This document shows positions 1 to 8,444 of a stretch of 64,000 bases of DNA, piece by piece. The notes beneath the pieces were generated by a model. It had not been told where the DNA came from. It made no database searches and saw only the letters and a list, made by a program, of their open reading frames with translations. This DNA comes from Clostridium felsineum DSM 794 (GTDB lineage: Bacteria > Bacillota > Clostridia > Clostridiales > Clostridiaceae). Numbering within the stretch: position 1 is the stretch's first letter; every line of letters starts with the position of its first letter. Location: positions 372,001 through 436,000 of the forward strand of contig NZ_CP096980.1 of NCBI RefSeq assembly GCF_002006355.2, given 5' to 3'. The translations under genes and the position numbers were made by a program.

Positions 1-359
1 CATGACTATTGAAGTATTATGGAAAAGAATAAAGAATTCGAAAAAATCAATTCACTGGAGAGATAGATGTATGAGGGATTGAGGTTGTAAGGGGAAAGTT
101 AAATGGAGAGATGGACTGTTCTCACATTGCATTCGAGAAGGCGTGAACTGGGTGAGAAGATGGAAGCTTAAAGAAACTAATAACTTTAAATAAATTGTAT
201 ACACTCAGACAGATTTAAAGTTCTGGGGATTCTTCTTCAGTTTTTGCTATAACAATATAGCAAAAGTATATTATTAGATAATCTTGGAGTTGATATATTT
301 GAGAGTATATAATATTAATTAAGAAAATAGTGTTATTGAAATTGAAAGGAAAGATGTAT
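1..359. other. Gene-poor left end with a degenerate gene fragment
   Basis: No intact gene is seen here. Positions 93-146 on the + strand read as a short fragment (…DCSHIAFEKA, stop at 144-146). It matches the start of the remnant at 1713-1970 in both protein and DNA: about 21 bases around 118-138 are nearly identical to 1743-1763. The rest is AT-rich leader DNA for the MerR gene. A TATAAT lies at 308-313, but no well-spaced -35 was found. Confidence 0.4.
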
Positions 360-758
360 ATGGAAGGTGATTATACTATTGGGGATTTGGTAAAGAAGTT
401 AAACATAAATAAGGAGACTATAAGGTACTATGAAAAAATCGGCTTACTTTCTGAGCCTAAAAAGAATGCAAACGGATATAGAATATATTCAGAAAAAGAT
501 ATAGAGATGATTAGATTTATATGTATAATTAAAAATTTTGGTTTCTCGTTGAGGGAAATAAGTATATTAATACACGACGAAATATTATGTGGAAATATTG
601 AAGATATCAAAAGGATTGTTGAAGGTAAAATAAATGAATTAAGTGTAAAAATAAATAAATTAGAAGAAACTAAGAAGCTACTTGAAAAAGTTAAGAGAAG
701 TTTATTATCAAAAGATATGGAAGGTTGTAAAGACATGGAGATTTATTTGAAGAAATAG
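360..758 (+). CDS. MerR-family transcriptional regulator
   Basis: A 132-residue MerR-type regulator. The N-terminal winged HTH reads YTIGDLVKKLNINKETIRYY, followed by the usual wing (GYRIYSEKDI) and a dimerisation coiled coil from about residue 75 to 115. Cysteines near the end of the HTH domain (in DEILCGN) and in the C-terminal tail (GCKDMEI) are placed like metal or thiol ligands in ZntR/MerR-type sensors, so metal or redox sensing is inferred. I chose the ATG at 360 because AAAGGAAAG lies about 9 bases upstream. GTG 330 and ATG 354 are in frame but badly spaced. It precedes an EFR1 flavoprotein on the same strand, which may be its target. Confidence 0.85.
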   Translation: MEGDYTIGDLVKKLNINKETIRYYEKIGLLSEPKKNANGYRIYSEKDIEMIRFICIIKNFGFSLREISILIHDEILCGNIEDIKRIVEGKINELSVKINKLEETKKLLEKVKRSLLSKDMEGCKDMEIYLKK

Positions 759-889
759 TCTTGACTGTGTACCATAGTACTTAGTCTATAATACCATTAG
801 AGACCAGAATATCCGTTTTAGAAAAAGTAATTTTTTAAATACGATAAGGTGAAAATTACTTGAAAATATTAATAAAAGGAGAGGCTTTT

Positions 890-1714
890 ATGGTAATAGA
901 TAAGGATACAATACTATATTATTCAGGAACAGGTAATAGTTTTCAAGTAGCTAAGGATATAAATAGTGAACTAAGAGGATTTAAGTTATGTAATATATCT
1001 TCAATTATTACAGAAGAGAAAATAAAAATTGAAGGGAAAGTACTTGGAATAGTTTTCCCAGTAGTTTATGCACGGTTACCATTGATATTAGAAAGATTCT
1101 TAGAAAAGCTAGAAATTACTAAAGATATATATGTTTTTGCAGTAGCAACCCATGGAGGAGCTCCTGCTGAAGTATTAATTAAATTGAGAAAAGCATTAAA
1201 AAATAAAGGTATAGTATTAAATTCAGGCTTTTTAATCCATATGCCAGGAAACAATATTTTCGCATATGGGGCAAATTCTATTAAAAAACAAAACAAGGCT
1301 TTTGAAAGGGAAAAGAAAAGAATAAAGAAGATAGCTCATTTAGTTAGTGAAAGAAAAAACTGCAAATGTGAATTAAGTAAAATAATGATTGATACATTAA
1401 TCGATAGAGTTTTTATTAATATGACAGATAAGATAGTAGGAAATCTTCATTTAAGGGATGAAGATTTTTGGGTTAATGATAATTGTAATAGTTGTAAATT
1501 ATGTGAAAGAATTTGCCCAGTTAATAACATAGAATTTATTACTGATAAACCAATATGGAATCATAATTGTGAGCAATGTGCAGCTTGTATTCAATATTGC
1601 CCTAAGCAAGCCATTCAATGGAGAAATAAAACTTCTAAAAGAAGGCGCTATAAAAATCCTAATATTAATGTGATTGAGATAACTCACTGGAAAGATGGCA
1701 GTATGAGGAGTTGA
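890..1714 (+). CDS. EFR1-type flavodoxin/ferredoxin fusion protein
   Basis: A 274-residue cytosolic electron-transfer protein. The N-terminal flavodoxin-like domain carries the FMN phosphate loop YYSGTGNS (residues about 10-17). The C-terminal part has two 4Fe-4S ferredoxin motifs of the CxxCxxCxxxCP type (residues about 199-210 and 227-238). This order is that of the EFR1 family found in clostridia, whose partners are mostly unknown. The ATG at 890 is preceded by AAAGGAGAGG. An upstream in-frame TTG at 860 has no suitable ribosome binding site. The C-terminus is basic (KRRRYKNP). It lies 131 bases downstream of a MerR gene, which suggests co-regulation. Confidence 0.85.
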   Translation: MVIDKDTILYYSGTGNSFQVAKDINSELRGFKLCNISSIITEEKIKIEGKVLGIVFPVVYARLPLILERFLEKLEITKDIYVFAVATHGGAPAEVLIKLRKALKNKGIVLNSGFLIHMPGNNIFAYGANSIKKQNKAFEREKKRIKKIAHLVSERKNCKCELSKIMIDTLIDRVFINMTDKIVGNLHLRDEDFWVNDNCNSCKLCERICPVNNIEFITDKPIWNHNCEQCAACIQYCPKQAIQWRNKTSKRRRYKNPNINVIEITHWKDGSMRS

Positions 1715-1970
1715 GCTTGTTAAAGTATATGAAGAGAGGGAATGTTCTCTCATTGCATTTGAGAATACGTTAGATTTATATGATATAAAACGTGCAGACA
1801 AAATGAAGTATACAAGAGGTAGAGATGTAGAATTACCACAATGCTGCATTTTAAGTGAACATGGGCATTTTCTTTTATATTATAATGGCTTTTTTTATGA
1901 TAATATACATGGAATTTTTACGGAATATGATTTTTCTAGGTTAGTAGCATATTTAGAAATAAATATTTGA
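1713..1970 (+). pseudogene. 5'-truncated remnant of an unrecognised gene
   Basis: An 85-codon open frame without a start codon, with a stop just upstream at 1704-1706. It has clear protein-like content (…RECSLIAFENTLDLYDIK, then …ELPQCCILSEHGHFLLYY) and ends at TGA 1968-1970. It overlaps the stop of the preceding gene by 2 bases. I do not recognise the family. A shorter degenerate copy of its first 16 codons lies at 93-146, so the MerR/EFR1 pair sits between two pieces of related sequence. It looks like the C-terminal end of a gene broken by recombination. Confidence 0.5.
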
Positions 1971-1990
1971 TATCATAAATTTAAATAAAA

Positions 1991-2032
1991 AATAGTAGCC
2001 TTCAATTACTAGGAAGGTATACTATTTTTTTT
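1991..2032 (+). terminator. Intrinsic terminator
   Basis: The arms AATAGTA/CCTTC and GAAGG/TACTATT, with a small internal loop, form a hairpin followed by a run of eight T. It ends the EFR1/remnant unit. Confidence 0.75.
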
Positions 2033-2408
2033 ATAGGTAATATTTAAATTTCTAATAAATATTAATGTGGTAAATGTAACATATTATTAATTAAATTACA
2101 AATAAAATATACAAATTTTTGAAAAGAACATTTATAACGAATTAAATAAATGTTATAATAAAAATATACAAGAAAAAAGTATTATATTGACTAATTGTGG
2201 AGCTGAGTTGTAAAAATTTCAAAGTATAAAACCTATAGCTTGTATATTTTTTAATAGGCTTTTTTTGTTTTTAAATAAATTAAGAATAAAAAGAGAGTCA
2301 ACAAAGATATCCGGTGAAAAATATAAAACCCTATCCAATATAAAGATAGGTAAAGCTAGATTTTAAGAATTATACAAGACACTAAAAACAAAGGAAAAAG
2401 GGAGAAAG
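2033..2408. other. Non-coding leader of the lipoprotein gene
   Basis: No open frame of note. A weak hairpin (CCTAT 2232-2236 with ATAGG 2254-2258), followed by seven T, could be an attenuator. Further on, CTATC/GATAG arms (about 2330-2349) followed by TAAAGCTA resemble one arm of a c-di-GMP-I riboswitch, but the second arm is not recognisable, so I do not call one. Confidence 0.3.
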
Positions 2409-3371
2409 ATGGACAAAATGAAAATAAAAAAATTATTTCAGGTATTTACTATTATTTTTGCTAGTTTTATGCTACTAACGGCTTGCACTAGTGGGAATAA
2501 AGACTCAGAAGCAAAACTATGGGACTCTAAAACCAAAACTTACACTGATGATGTAGTGAAAATGACATATATCAAAACTCGAGTGCACGATATTGAGTAT
2601 AATGCTTGGGAGGAAAATAAGGATGTAGACCTTAAGACTATTAACCTTGATGGAAAAGATAGAATTGCAGTCCGTGTTTATTGGAAGTTAGAGAATAATT
2701 CTGGAAGTACAATTTCTTTTAAAAGACTTTATGCGCACGCCATTAATGGTATTCCTTCAGTCAGTTCTGTAACCCAGGGTGGTAAAAAAAAGACTTTGGT
2801 ACGTATTACAACTAGTGCTTGGCCAATTGAAAAAGGATATGATAAAAGCCACGAAGATTTGAAGCCTGGTGAATCCGTTAAGACATTTGATACGTATATA
2901 CTAGATGATACAACAACTCCAATTGTAGTTTATTTTAATAAGTATGGAGAAGACAAAAGCGAGGGCAGTTATAAGATAAGTTGGGAAGGATCACAAATTA
3001 CTACTAATCAATTAACATTAGATGCTATTAATAACTCAAATAAAATGGCAGAAACCAATAAAAAGAAGGAAGCAGACATAGATGATAAAATTACAAAAGT
3101 CTTTGATGGTATTGCAGTAGATAAGGATGCTAAATCAACATGGACAAAAGCAGATTATGATGCACTGGTAAAGGACTATGGTTCTGGTACTAAGCTGACA
3201 GATATTATTGCGAAATACCCACATCCTAGTTATAAGTATAAGGATGGAGGAGATATTTCGTTGCAATATGGAAAGCCAGAAGGTGATAATTTTGTATCTC
3301 TTAGTTTTCAACGAATAACAGGAACGTCTGATTTTGAATTGGTTAGTAAAAAAGAAAATGGTCTAAGGTAA
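2409..3371 (+). CDS. Secreted lipoprotein, DUF5067-like
   Basis: A 320-residue lipoprotein. It has a lysine-rich start, a hydrophobic segment and a lipobox (LLTAC, lipidated Cys26), followed by a Gly/Ser/Asn/Lys linker. The middle (about residues 50-190) is a beta-rich domain with VRVYWKLENNSG and LKPGESVKTF, resembling the DUF5067/telokin-like extracellular domains of Gram-positive lipoproteins; this assignment is by pattern only. The last 80 residues form a separate region with WTKADYDALV, resembling the small lipoprotein modules that follow such domains. It should sit on the outer face of the membrane. The start is preceded by AAGGGAG. No partner gene is adjacent, so its role is unknown. 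Confidence 0.75.
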   Translation: MDKMKIKKLFQVFTIIFASFMLLTACTSGNKDSEAKLWDSKTKTYTDDVVKMTYIKTRVHDIEYNAWEENKDVDLKTINLDGKDRIAVRVYWKLENNSGSTISFKRLYAHAINGIPSVSSVTQGGKKKTLVRITTSAWPIEKGYDKSHEDLKPGESVKTFDTYILDDTTTPIVVYFNKYGEDKSEGSYKISWEGSQITTNQLTLDAINNSNKMAETNKKKEADIDDKITKVFDGIAVDKDAKSTWTKADYDALVKDYGSGTKLTDIIAKYPHPSYKYKDGGDISLQYGKPEGDNFVSLSFQRITGTSDFELVSKKENGLR

Positions 3372-3406
3372 AAACAAAGGTAGAGTAAGGTAATTATTCA
3401 AATTTA

Positions 3407-3450
3407 ATAAGCCTCAGTAGTGGTATAGTTTGACTGCTACTGAGGCTTAT
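3407..3450 (+). terminator. Hairpin after the lipoprotein gene
   Basis: A perfect 14-bp inverted repeat (ATAAGCCTCAGTAG with CTACTGAGGCTTAT) with a 16-base loop. The T run is delayed, so termination efficiency is uncertain. Confidence 0.6.
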
Positions 3451-3615
3451 GGTTTATGTATTTTTTACTAAAATCATTAAGCTATATATAAAAAAAGTAT
3501 TAGTGTATAATTACAATATTGAAGTGGTGTTTAATTATCACCTATTTTAATTGAATACAGTTACGGTGGGGCAATAGTATAAATCAAATCCATATATAAC
3601 AAAGGGGAAAGCATT

Positions 3616-4518
3616 ATGCAAGTAAATAGATTATTTGAAATCATATATATTCTTTTAGAGAAAAATATTGTAACAGCAAAAGAATTATCAGAACGATTTG
3701 AAGTATCGCAAAGAACTATTTATAGAGATATTGAAGCACTTTCTACAGCAGGAATCCCAGTATATATGAGTAAAGGAAAAGGTGGAGGCATATCTATATT
3801 ACCGAACTTTATATTGAATAAAGCTATACTAACAGAAGAAGAAAAGTCAGAAATATTATCATCTATAAGAGCTGTTAATGCTGTGAGTTTTAATGCTTCG
3901 GAATCTGAAAAGGTTCTTAGAAAGTTAAATAATATGTTAGGTGAAAATGATACTGATTGGATAGAAGTTGATTTTTCAAATTGGGGAAATGCAGGAAAAG
4001 AAGTGGAAACTTTTAATAATATTAAAGCTGCAATATTAAGTAAAAAAGTAGTAAAGTTTGATTACAGCAGTGGGAAGGGTGAAAATATTAGTAGGGAAGT
4101 ATGCCCATTAAAGTTGTATTTCAAGGGACAAAGTTGGTATATGTATGGATATTGTAAAATGCGAAAAGATTATAGATTTTTTAAATTAAGAAGGGTGAAA
4201 AATTTATATATGATAGAAGAGAGTTTTAATATGAAATCGCCAAAAAATATAAAGAAGGAAGATAATATTTTTAATGATGAATTCATTACTTTAAAAATGA
4301 AAATTTCTTCTAAAATGGAGTATAGAATATATGATGAATTTGAAGATTTTAAGAAGCTAGATGATGGAAGTTTTATTGTTACTACTAAATACCCAAAGGG
4401 GGAATGGCTTTTTGGTTATATATCTTCATTTGGAGAGGAATGCGAGGTTTTAGAGCCACAAGAAATAAGAAAAGAAATAAGAAATAGAATTAAAAGAATG
4501 CTTTTTAATTATTCTTAA
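3616..4518 (+). CDS. WYL-domain transcriptional regulator (YafY type)
   Basis: A 300-residue regulator. The N-terminal DeoR-like winged helix (residues about 1-60) contains ELSERFEVSQRTIYRDIEAL. A linker follows, then a WYL ligand-binding domain centred on FKGQSWYMYGY and FKLRRVKNL (about residues 140-205), and a C-terminal WCX-like extension. Such proteins often sense small ligands or nucleic acids. The start ATG follows AAAGGGGAAAG. A 12-bp inverted repeat begins at its stop codon, in front of the next genes, which makes it the likely controller of the downstream GyrI-like and radical SAM genes. Confidence 0.88.
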   Translation: MQVNRLFEIIYILLEKNIVTAKELSERFEVSQRTIYRDIEALSTAGIPVYMSKGKGGGISILPNFILNKAILTEEEKSEILSSIRAVNAVSFNASESEKVLRKLNNMLGENDTDWIEVDFSNWGNAGKEVETFNNIKAAILSKKVVKFDYSSGKGENISREVCPLKLYFKGQSWYMYGYCKMRKDYRFFKLRRVKNLYMIEESFNMKSPKNIKKEDNIFNDEFITLKMKISSKMEYRIYDEFEDFKKLDDGSFIVTTKYPKGEWLFGYISSFGEECEVLEPQEIRKEIRNRIKRMLFNYS

Positions 4519-4543
4519 TATGACATGTAGTTGTCATATTAAG
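4514..4543. promoter_or_regulatory. Perfect 12-bp inverted repeat, candidate WYL operator
   Basis: CTTAATATGACA and TGTCATATTAAG are separated by 6 bases, just upstream of a TATAAT at 4549-4554. There is no T run, so an operator is likelier than a terminator. It sits between the WYL regulator and the GyrI-like gene. Confidence 0.55.
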
Positions 4544-4584
4544 CTTAGTATAATAACCTTATCAAATATATGGAGGTTATGAAT

Positions 4585-5025
4585 ATGAAGTATGAGATTG
4601 TTAGCTTAAAAGAAAAAATAGTAGTTGGGGTTAGTGCTATTACAGGTAATGATGATCCTAATATGGGAAAAACTATTGGAGGTCTTTGGGAAAAGTTATA
4701 TCAAGGTGGTATTAATAGAACAATAAGAAATAAAGTGAATGAATATGCTATAGGACTTTATTCAGATTATGAAGATAATAAATATTTAGTTACAGCAGGA
4801 AATGAGGTTAGTAAGGCTGAAAATGAAGGGCTTACAATAAAGAAAATTCCTGCAGGCAAATATGCTAAGTTTTCTATTGAAGGACATATGGAAAAAGCGG
4901 TTGCAGAAGCTTGGAATAAAATTTGGGAAATGGATTTAGAGAGAACCTATAAAGCGGATTTTGAAGAGTATTTGAATTCAGATTTTGATAATGCTAAGAT
5001 TGATATTTATATTTCGCTTAAATAA
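4585..5025 (+). CDS. GyrI-like small-molecule-binding protein
   Basis: A 146-residue stand-alone effector-binding domain of the GyrI/AraC-effector type (SOUL-like fold). It shows the typical pattern of an N-terminal strand (YEIVSLKEKIVVGVS), a central GLYSDYE segment, the strand KKIPAGKYAKFSIEGH and the C-terminal helix AWNKIWEM. Such proteins bind hydrophobic or cationic compounds, and some act as hydrolases or drug sponges. I chose the ATG at 4585 because the GGAGG at 4572-4576 is 8 bases away. Earlier ATGs overlap that site. It lies between a WYL regulator and a radical SAM gene on the same strand and probably shares their operon. Confidence 0.8.
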   Translation: MKYEIVSLKEKIVVGVSAITGNDDPNMGKTIGGLWEKLYQGGINRTIRNKVNEYAIGLYSDYEDNKYLVTAGNEVSKAENEGLTIKKIPAGKYAKFSIEGHMEKAVAEAWNKIWEMDLERTYKADFEEYLNSDFDNAKIDIYISLK

Positions 5026-5058
5026 TAACAGATGGTTGTTTAGAAAGGAGTTACGATT

Positions 5059-5931
5059 ATGCATAATGTATTGGTAAAGGGGATACTATCCAGTAGTAAT
5101 GGAATGAATATTTATAGAGGATGTACTCATGGATGTATATATTGTGACTCCAGAAGTCTTTGCTACGGAATGGGCCATATTTTTGAAGACATAGAGGTTA
5201 AGGTTAATGGGCCACAGATATTAGAGGATACGCTTAGGAGAAAAAGAAAAAAGTGTATGATTGGAACTGGTGCAATGACTGATCCTTACATTCATCTAGA
5301 AGAAAAACTTAAAAACACAAGAAAATGTTTAGAGATAATTGATAAGTATGGATTTGGATTATCGATATTAACTAAATCAAATAGAATATTAAGAGATTTG
5401 GATTTGCTAAAAAGTATAAATGATAAAGCAAAGTGTGTTGTGCAGATGACCTTAACAACTTATGATGAAGAATTATGCAAGGTTATTGAGCCAAAGGTTT
5501 CTACAACAAAAGAGAGATTTGAGGTTTTAAAGATAATGAGGGATAACAAAATTCCTACAGTGGTTTGGCTAAGTCCTATTTTACCTTATATAAATGATAC
5601 AGAGGAAAATATAAGGGGAATTTTAGATTATTGTATAGAAGCTAAAGTTAAAGGAATTATAGTATTTGGTATTGGATTAACCTTAAGAAATGGAAATAGG
5701 GAATATTATTACAAGAATTTAGATAAGCATTTTAAAGGTTTAAAAGAAAAATACATAAGACAATATGGTAATAGTTATGAAGTAATAAGTAATAACCACA
5801 AAAAACTTATGAAAATTATTAAAGAAAGCTGTAATAAGAATAATATTGTTTGTGACATAAGAGAAGTTTTTAATTATATAAGAACTTTTGAAGAGAAAAA
5901 TAATGAAGTACAAATGGGTTTTGATATATAG
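5059..5931 (+). CDS. SPL-type radical SAM protein
   Basis: A 290-residue radical SAM enzyme. The 4Fe-4S cluster motif CTHGCIYC (Cys22, Cys26, Cys29) lies in a GCTHGCIYCDSR context typical of the spore photoproduct lyase-like/Rv2578c subgroup. The barrel continues with GTGAMTDPY, LTKSNRILRDLDLL, VQMTLTTYDE and VVWLSPILPY. It is too short, and lacks the N-terminal region, to be a classical SplB. Its substrate is unknown. The start follows AAAGGAG. It sits 33 bases after the GyrI-like gene and probably forms one unit with it and the WYL regulator. Confidence 0.85.
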   Translation: MHNVLVKGILSSSNGMNIYRGCTHGCIYCDSRSLCYGMGHIFEDIEVKVNGPQILEDTLRRKRKKCMIGTGAMTDPYIHLEEKLKNTRKCLEIIDKYGFGLSILTKSNRILRDLDLLKSINDKAKCVVQMTLTTYDEELCKVIEPKVSTTKERFEVLKIMRDNKIPTVVWLSPILPYINDTEENIRGILDYCIEAKVKGIIVFGIGLTLRNGNREYYYKNLDKHFKGLKEKYIRQYGNSYEVISNNHKKLMKIIKESCNKNNIVCDIREVFNYIRTFEEKNNEVQMGFDI

Positions 5932-6027
5932 GAAATTTAAAATTAGAGTGAAGTTACTATGTTATAATAAAAGAATTAAATAAGTTATACGCAAAAGACA
6001 AATAGTAATTTCAAGAGGTGATTTTAA

Positions 6028-6240
6028 ATGATGGAATTAAGAACGGATCGATTGATAATACGTAGATTTTCAGAAAATGATGGTGAGGATTTATACGAGT
6101 ACTTTTCCAACCCTAGAGTACTAGAGTTTGAACCATATAAGCCATTTACAAAAGATGAATCTTTTATGCAGAAGCAAAAAGGCATGTGAGTGACGAAAGA
6201 TTCCTTGCCGTATGTCTAAAAGAGGGAAAGTGGTGGAGAA
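6028..6240 (+). pseudogene. Frameshifted N-terminal fragment of a RimJ/RimL-type GNAT
   Basis: The ATG at 6028 follows AGAGGTG and opens MMELRTDRLIIRRFSENDGE, the usual start of ribosomal-protein-type acetyltransferases. The frame stops at 6187-6189. The expected continuation (EAKRHVSDERFLAVCLKEGK) is in another frame from about 6159, so a single indel near 6160-6170 breaks the gene. The homology then ends abruptly at about 6235, where a second, unrelated GNAT begins. The C-terminal two thirds of the first enzyme are missing. Confidence 0.7.
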
Positions 6241-6242
6241 AT

Positions 6243-6683
6243 ATGGAGTTAGAGGTAACTAAGTTATCAGAAGAATATTTGGAGGAATGTGTAGATTTAT
6301 TTATAGATACATTCTCAAGAGAACCTTGGAATGATGAATATAATTCAAGAGAACAGGTAAAGGATTTTTTTATAAACCATATGAAAAATAATTACTTTTT
6401 AGGATATGTAGGCTTGATAGATCAAAAAGTTATAGCGTTAAGTATAGGAATGAAAAAGCCTTGGCTTTATGGATTGGAGTATTACATAGATGAGTTTTGC
6501 ATAGGACATGATTTTCAAGGAAAAGGTATTGGAAGTTTGTTTTTGAAAAATATAGAAGAGTTATTAGCTGATGATAAGGTAGAAGGGATGATACTTAATA
6601 CAGAAAGAGATTATCCTTCTTATGAGTTTTACAAAAAAAATGGCTTTAAAGTTATAGGGAATTTAATTGTTTTGGGAAAATAA
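6243..6683 (+). CDS. GNAT-family N-acetyltransferase
   Basis: A 146-residue acetyltransferase. It has the acetyl-CoA pyrophosphate loop QGKGIG (about residues 93-98) after the strand YIDEFCIG, and the C-terminal YEFYKKNGFKVIG motif. The N-terminal FIDTFSREPWN resembles the substrate side of AAC(6')-like and related small-molecule acetyltransferases, but the substrate is not predictable. I place the start at ATG 6243, with GGTGGAG just upstream. The frame is open further upstream only because it runs through the remains of another GNAT, giving a pseudo-fusion. Confidence 0.78.
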   Translation: MELEVTKLSEEYLEECVDLFIDTFSREPWNDEYNSREQVKDFFINHMKNNYFLGYVGLIDQKVIALSIGMKKPWLYGLEYYIDEFCIGHDFQGKGIGSLFLKNIEELLADDKVEGMILNTERDYPSYEFYKKNGFKVIGNLIVLGK

Positions 6684-6761
6684 TCAATTGTAGAAGCTGA
6701 TTGATGAATTAGCAAAAGGAAAAGCAATTATAAGATTTTAAGGAAATGATGATCAATAGAG

Positions 6762-6806
6762 AAGAACACTGATTCAATATATAAAACAATCAGTGTTCTT
6801 ATTTTT
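6762..6806. terminator. Bidirectional terminator
   Basis: Arms AAGAACACTGATT and AATCAGTGTTCTT (13 bp, perfect) are followed by ATTTTT, between the convergent GNAT and hydrolase genes. Confidence 0.8.
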
Positions 6807-6875
6807 GGAAAGTTATGACATTAATACAAAATGCATAAGCAAAACTTCTGCAGATAAGTGTATGACTTATTTAAG

Positions 6876-7655
6876 TCATTTTACATTTGTCTTTAAATAA
6901 CTTATTATTTCGCTGACTGATTCTTTATACCATAAAAAGTAATGCCCTTCTAAGTTTAAAGGAATGTGCTTAATATTATCTTTACTTTTGCTATTTTTCA
7001 CTAGGGTGTTGCACATATTTTTACTTGGCCAATATGTATCATTTTCAGATGAAAGTAGCATTACTTTACCTTTATAGTTATCGAGATTTATTAAGGCGTC
7101 TGGATTAAAATTTTTTTCTATGGAAGTTTCATGACACTTGCAGAAATTTTTGTTCTTTGCATAATTCATGGAAGTTTCATCAAAAGAAAATTTGATATAG
7201 GGTAATTCTTTATTGTTAAAAGACCACGAAGATTTTGGCGGTACTTTATATATGCTGAAAAGATCTTCTGGCAAGCCTTGAAAAACATATGAACTAGGAA
7301 CTGTTGCTATAGTAATTGCTGATTTTATATAATTTGTTAATACTAAAGCGGCTTCGCCACCTTTAGATTGACCTATAATAATTACTTTATCATCAGGAAT
7401 ATTCTGTTTTTCTTTAATAAAGTTTATAGCATTTTCGAAATATTCTATTGGCACCATTTCTAAAGACTTTGGAAGTTCTCCAATTCCATAGTATGCTAAG
7501 AATAAAATATTAAAGTTCTGCTTTAAATAATTTAATAAATCATCACTTATATTAGTTGGAAGCCCAGGTAAGCTACCACTCATAATAACTACTAATGGTT
7601 TTCCTTCATTTTCGTAAAAGTCTGCATAAATTTTCTTTGATCTATATTGTTCCAT
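6876..7655 (-). CDS. Alpha/beta hydrolase, BAAT C-terminal type
   Basis: A 259-residue serine hydrolase. The nucleophile elbow is GQSKGG (Ser97), the acid probably lies in SSENDTYWPS, and the histidine in LEGHYFLWY. The region around the nucleophile and the acid resembles the C-terminal domain of bile acid-CoA:amino acid N-acyltransferase/acyl-CoA thioester hydrolases, here without the N-terminal domain. No signal peptide is present, so it is cytosolic. The start ATG follows GGAGG. It lies 30 bases downstream of a TetR regulator on the same strand, and both are probably expressed from the promoter with the palindrome at 8392-8411. Confidence 0.8.
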   Translation of the reverse strand: MEQYRSKKIYADFYENEGKPLVVIMSGSLPGLPTNISDDLLNYLKQNFNILFLAYYGIGELPKSLEMVPIEYFENAINFIKEKQNIPDDKVIIIGQSKGGEAALVLTNYIKSAITIATVPSSYVFQGLPEDLFSIYKVPPKSSWSFNNKELPYIKFSFDETSMNYAKNKNFCKCHETSIEKNFNPDALINLDNYKGKVMLLSSENDTYWPSKNMCNTLVKNSKSKDNIKHIPLNLEGHYFLWYKESVSEIISYLKTNVK

Positions 7656-7685
7656 TTTTAAATACCTCCGTATAATACTAATTTT

Positions 7686-8366
7686 TTATCCAAGAAGTTC
7701 TTTGTAATCTGAATTAATAACTTTCTTTATATATTTATGTACATTCTCAGCTTTGTGATTTATATTTAAAGCCTTGAGATGATAAGTGCACAAAGAGAAA
7801 ATTATATCTTCTATACTGCATTTAAGTTTTTCATCAAGCCAATTGCTTATTACACCAAAGATACTATGTGTAAGAAGAACTGAGGTTATTTCTATATTGT
7901 CTATAATGCACAAATGATTTTTTCTTAAATGTTCTAGCATCGTTTTTAAATAAAAAGATGTTCTGTCTAGTATTTCTGAACGTTTTTTTTCAAATGATTC
8001 ATTAATTCCCATAGATTTCACAAATAATATTTTAGCAAATTCTTTATTTTTGGCGTATATACATACTGCACTTGTCATTGATCTTGTAAATTGTTCGATT
8101 ATATTGTCTTTTGAAAACTTTGAACTTTCAGAAGCAGCTTCTATACTCATATTTGAAATTTCCTCAAAGATATGTACTAATATCTCTTCTTTAGTGCTAA
8201 AGTAAGAATAAAAAGAGCCTACAGATATAGAAGCTTCATTAGTAATGTCTTTTATAGAAGTATCTATATAGCCCTTTTTTGAAAAAACATCTGCAGCTGC
8301 TTTTAAGATTGCTTTTCTCTTTAGTTCTTTTTTATCCTCTGTTTTTCCTAAAATAATATTATCCAT
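7686..8366 (-). CDS. TetR/AcrR-family regulator
   Basis: A 226-residue repressor. The N-terminal HTH (residues about 14-60) contains ILKAAADVFSKKGYIDTSIK and ISVGSFYSYFSTKEEILVHI, followed by a divergent all-helical ligand domain. I use the ATG at 8366, 8 bases after GGGAG. The in-frame GTG at 8375 overlaps that ribosome binding site. It is first in an operon with an alpha/beta hydrolase. A perfect 20-bp palindrome lies 26 bases upstream of the start, so autorepression is likely. Confidence 0.88.
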   Translation of the reverse strand: MDNIILGKTEDKKELKRKAILKAAADVFSKKGYIDTSIKDITNEASISVGSFYSYFSTKEEILVHIFEEISNMSIEAASESSKFSKDNIIEQFTRSMTSAVCIYAKNKEFAKILFVKSMGINESFEKKRSEILDRTSFYLKTMLEHLRKNHLCIIDNIEITSVLLTHSIFGVISNWLDEKLKCSIEDIIFSLCTYHLKALNINHKAENVHKYIKKVINSDYKELLG

Positions 8367-8391
8367 AAAATTCACTCCCGAAGTAAATGAT

Positions 8392-8411
8392 TGAATTTGA
8401 ATTCAAATTCA
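8392..8411. promoter_or_regulatory. Perfect 20-bp palindrome, TetR operator
   Basis: TGAATTTGAATTCAAATTCA reads identically on both strands and lies directly upstream of the TetR gene. Its length and symmetry fit a TetR dimer site. Confidence 0.7.
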
Positions 8412-8444
8412 TTATAAATCCAAAAATATAGGTTGTCAATATAA

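Noticed and set aside
2300..2370. Possible c-di-GMP-I riboswitch before the lipoprotein gene
   Set aside because: One hairpin followed by TAAAGCTA resembles a riboswitch arm, but the second conserved arm, the receptor and a closing P1 stem could not be found.
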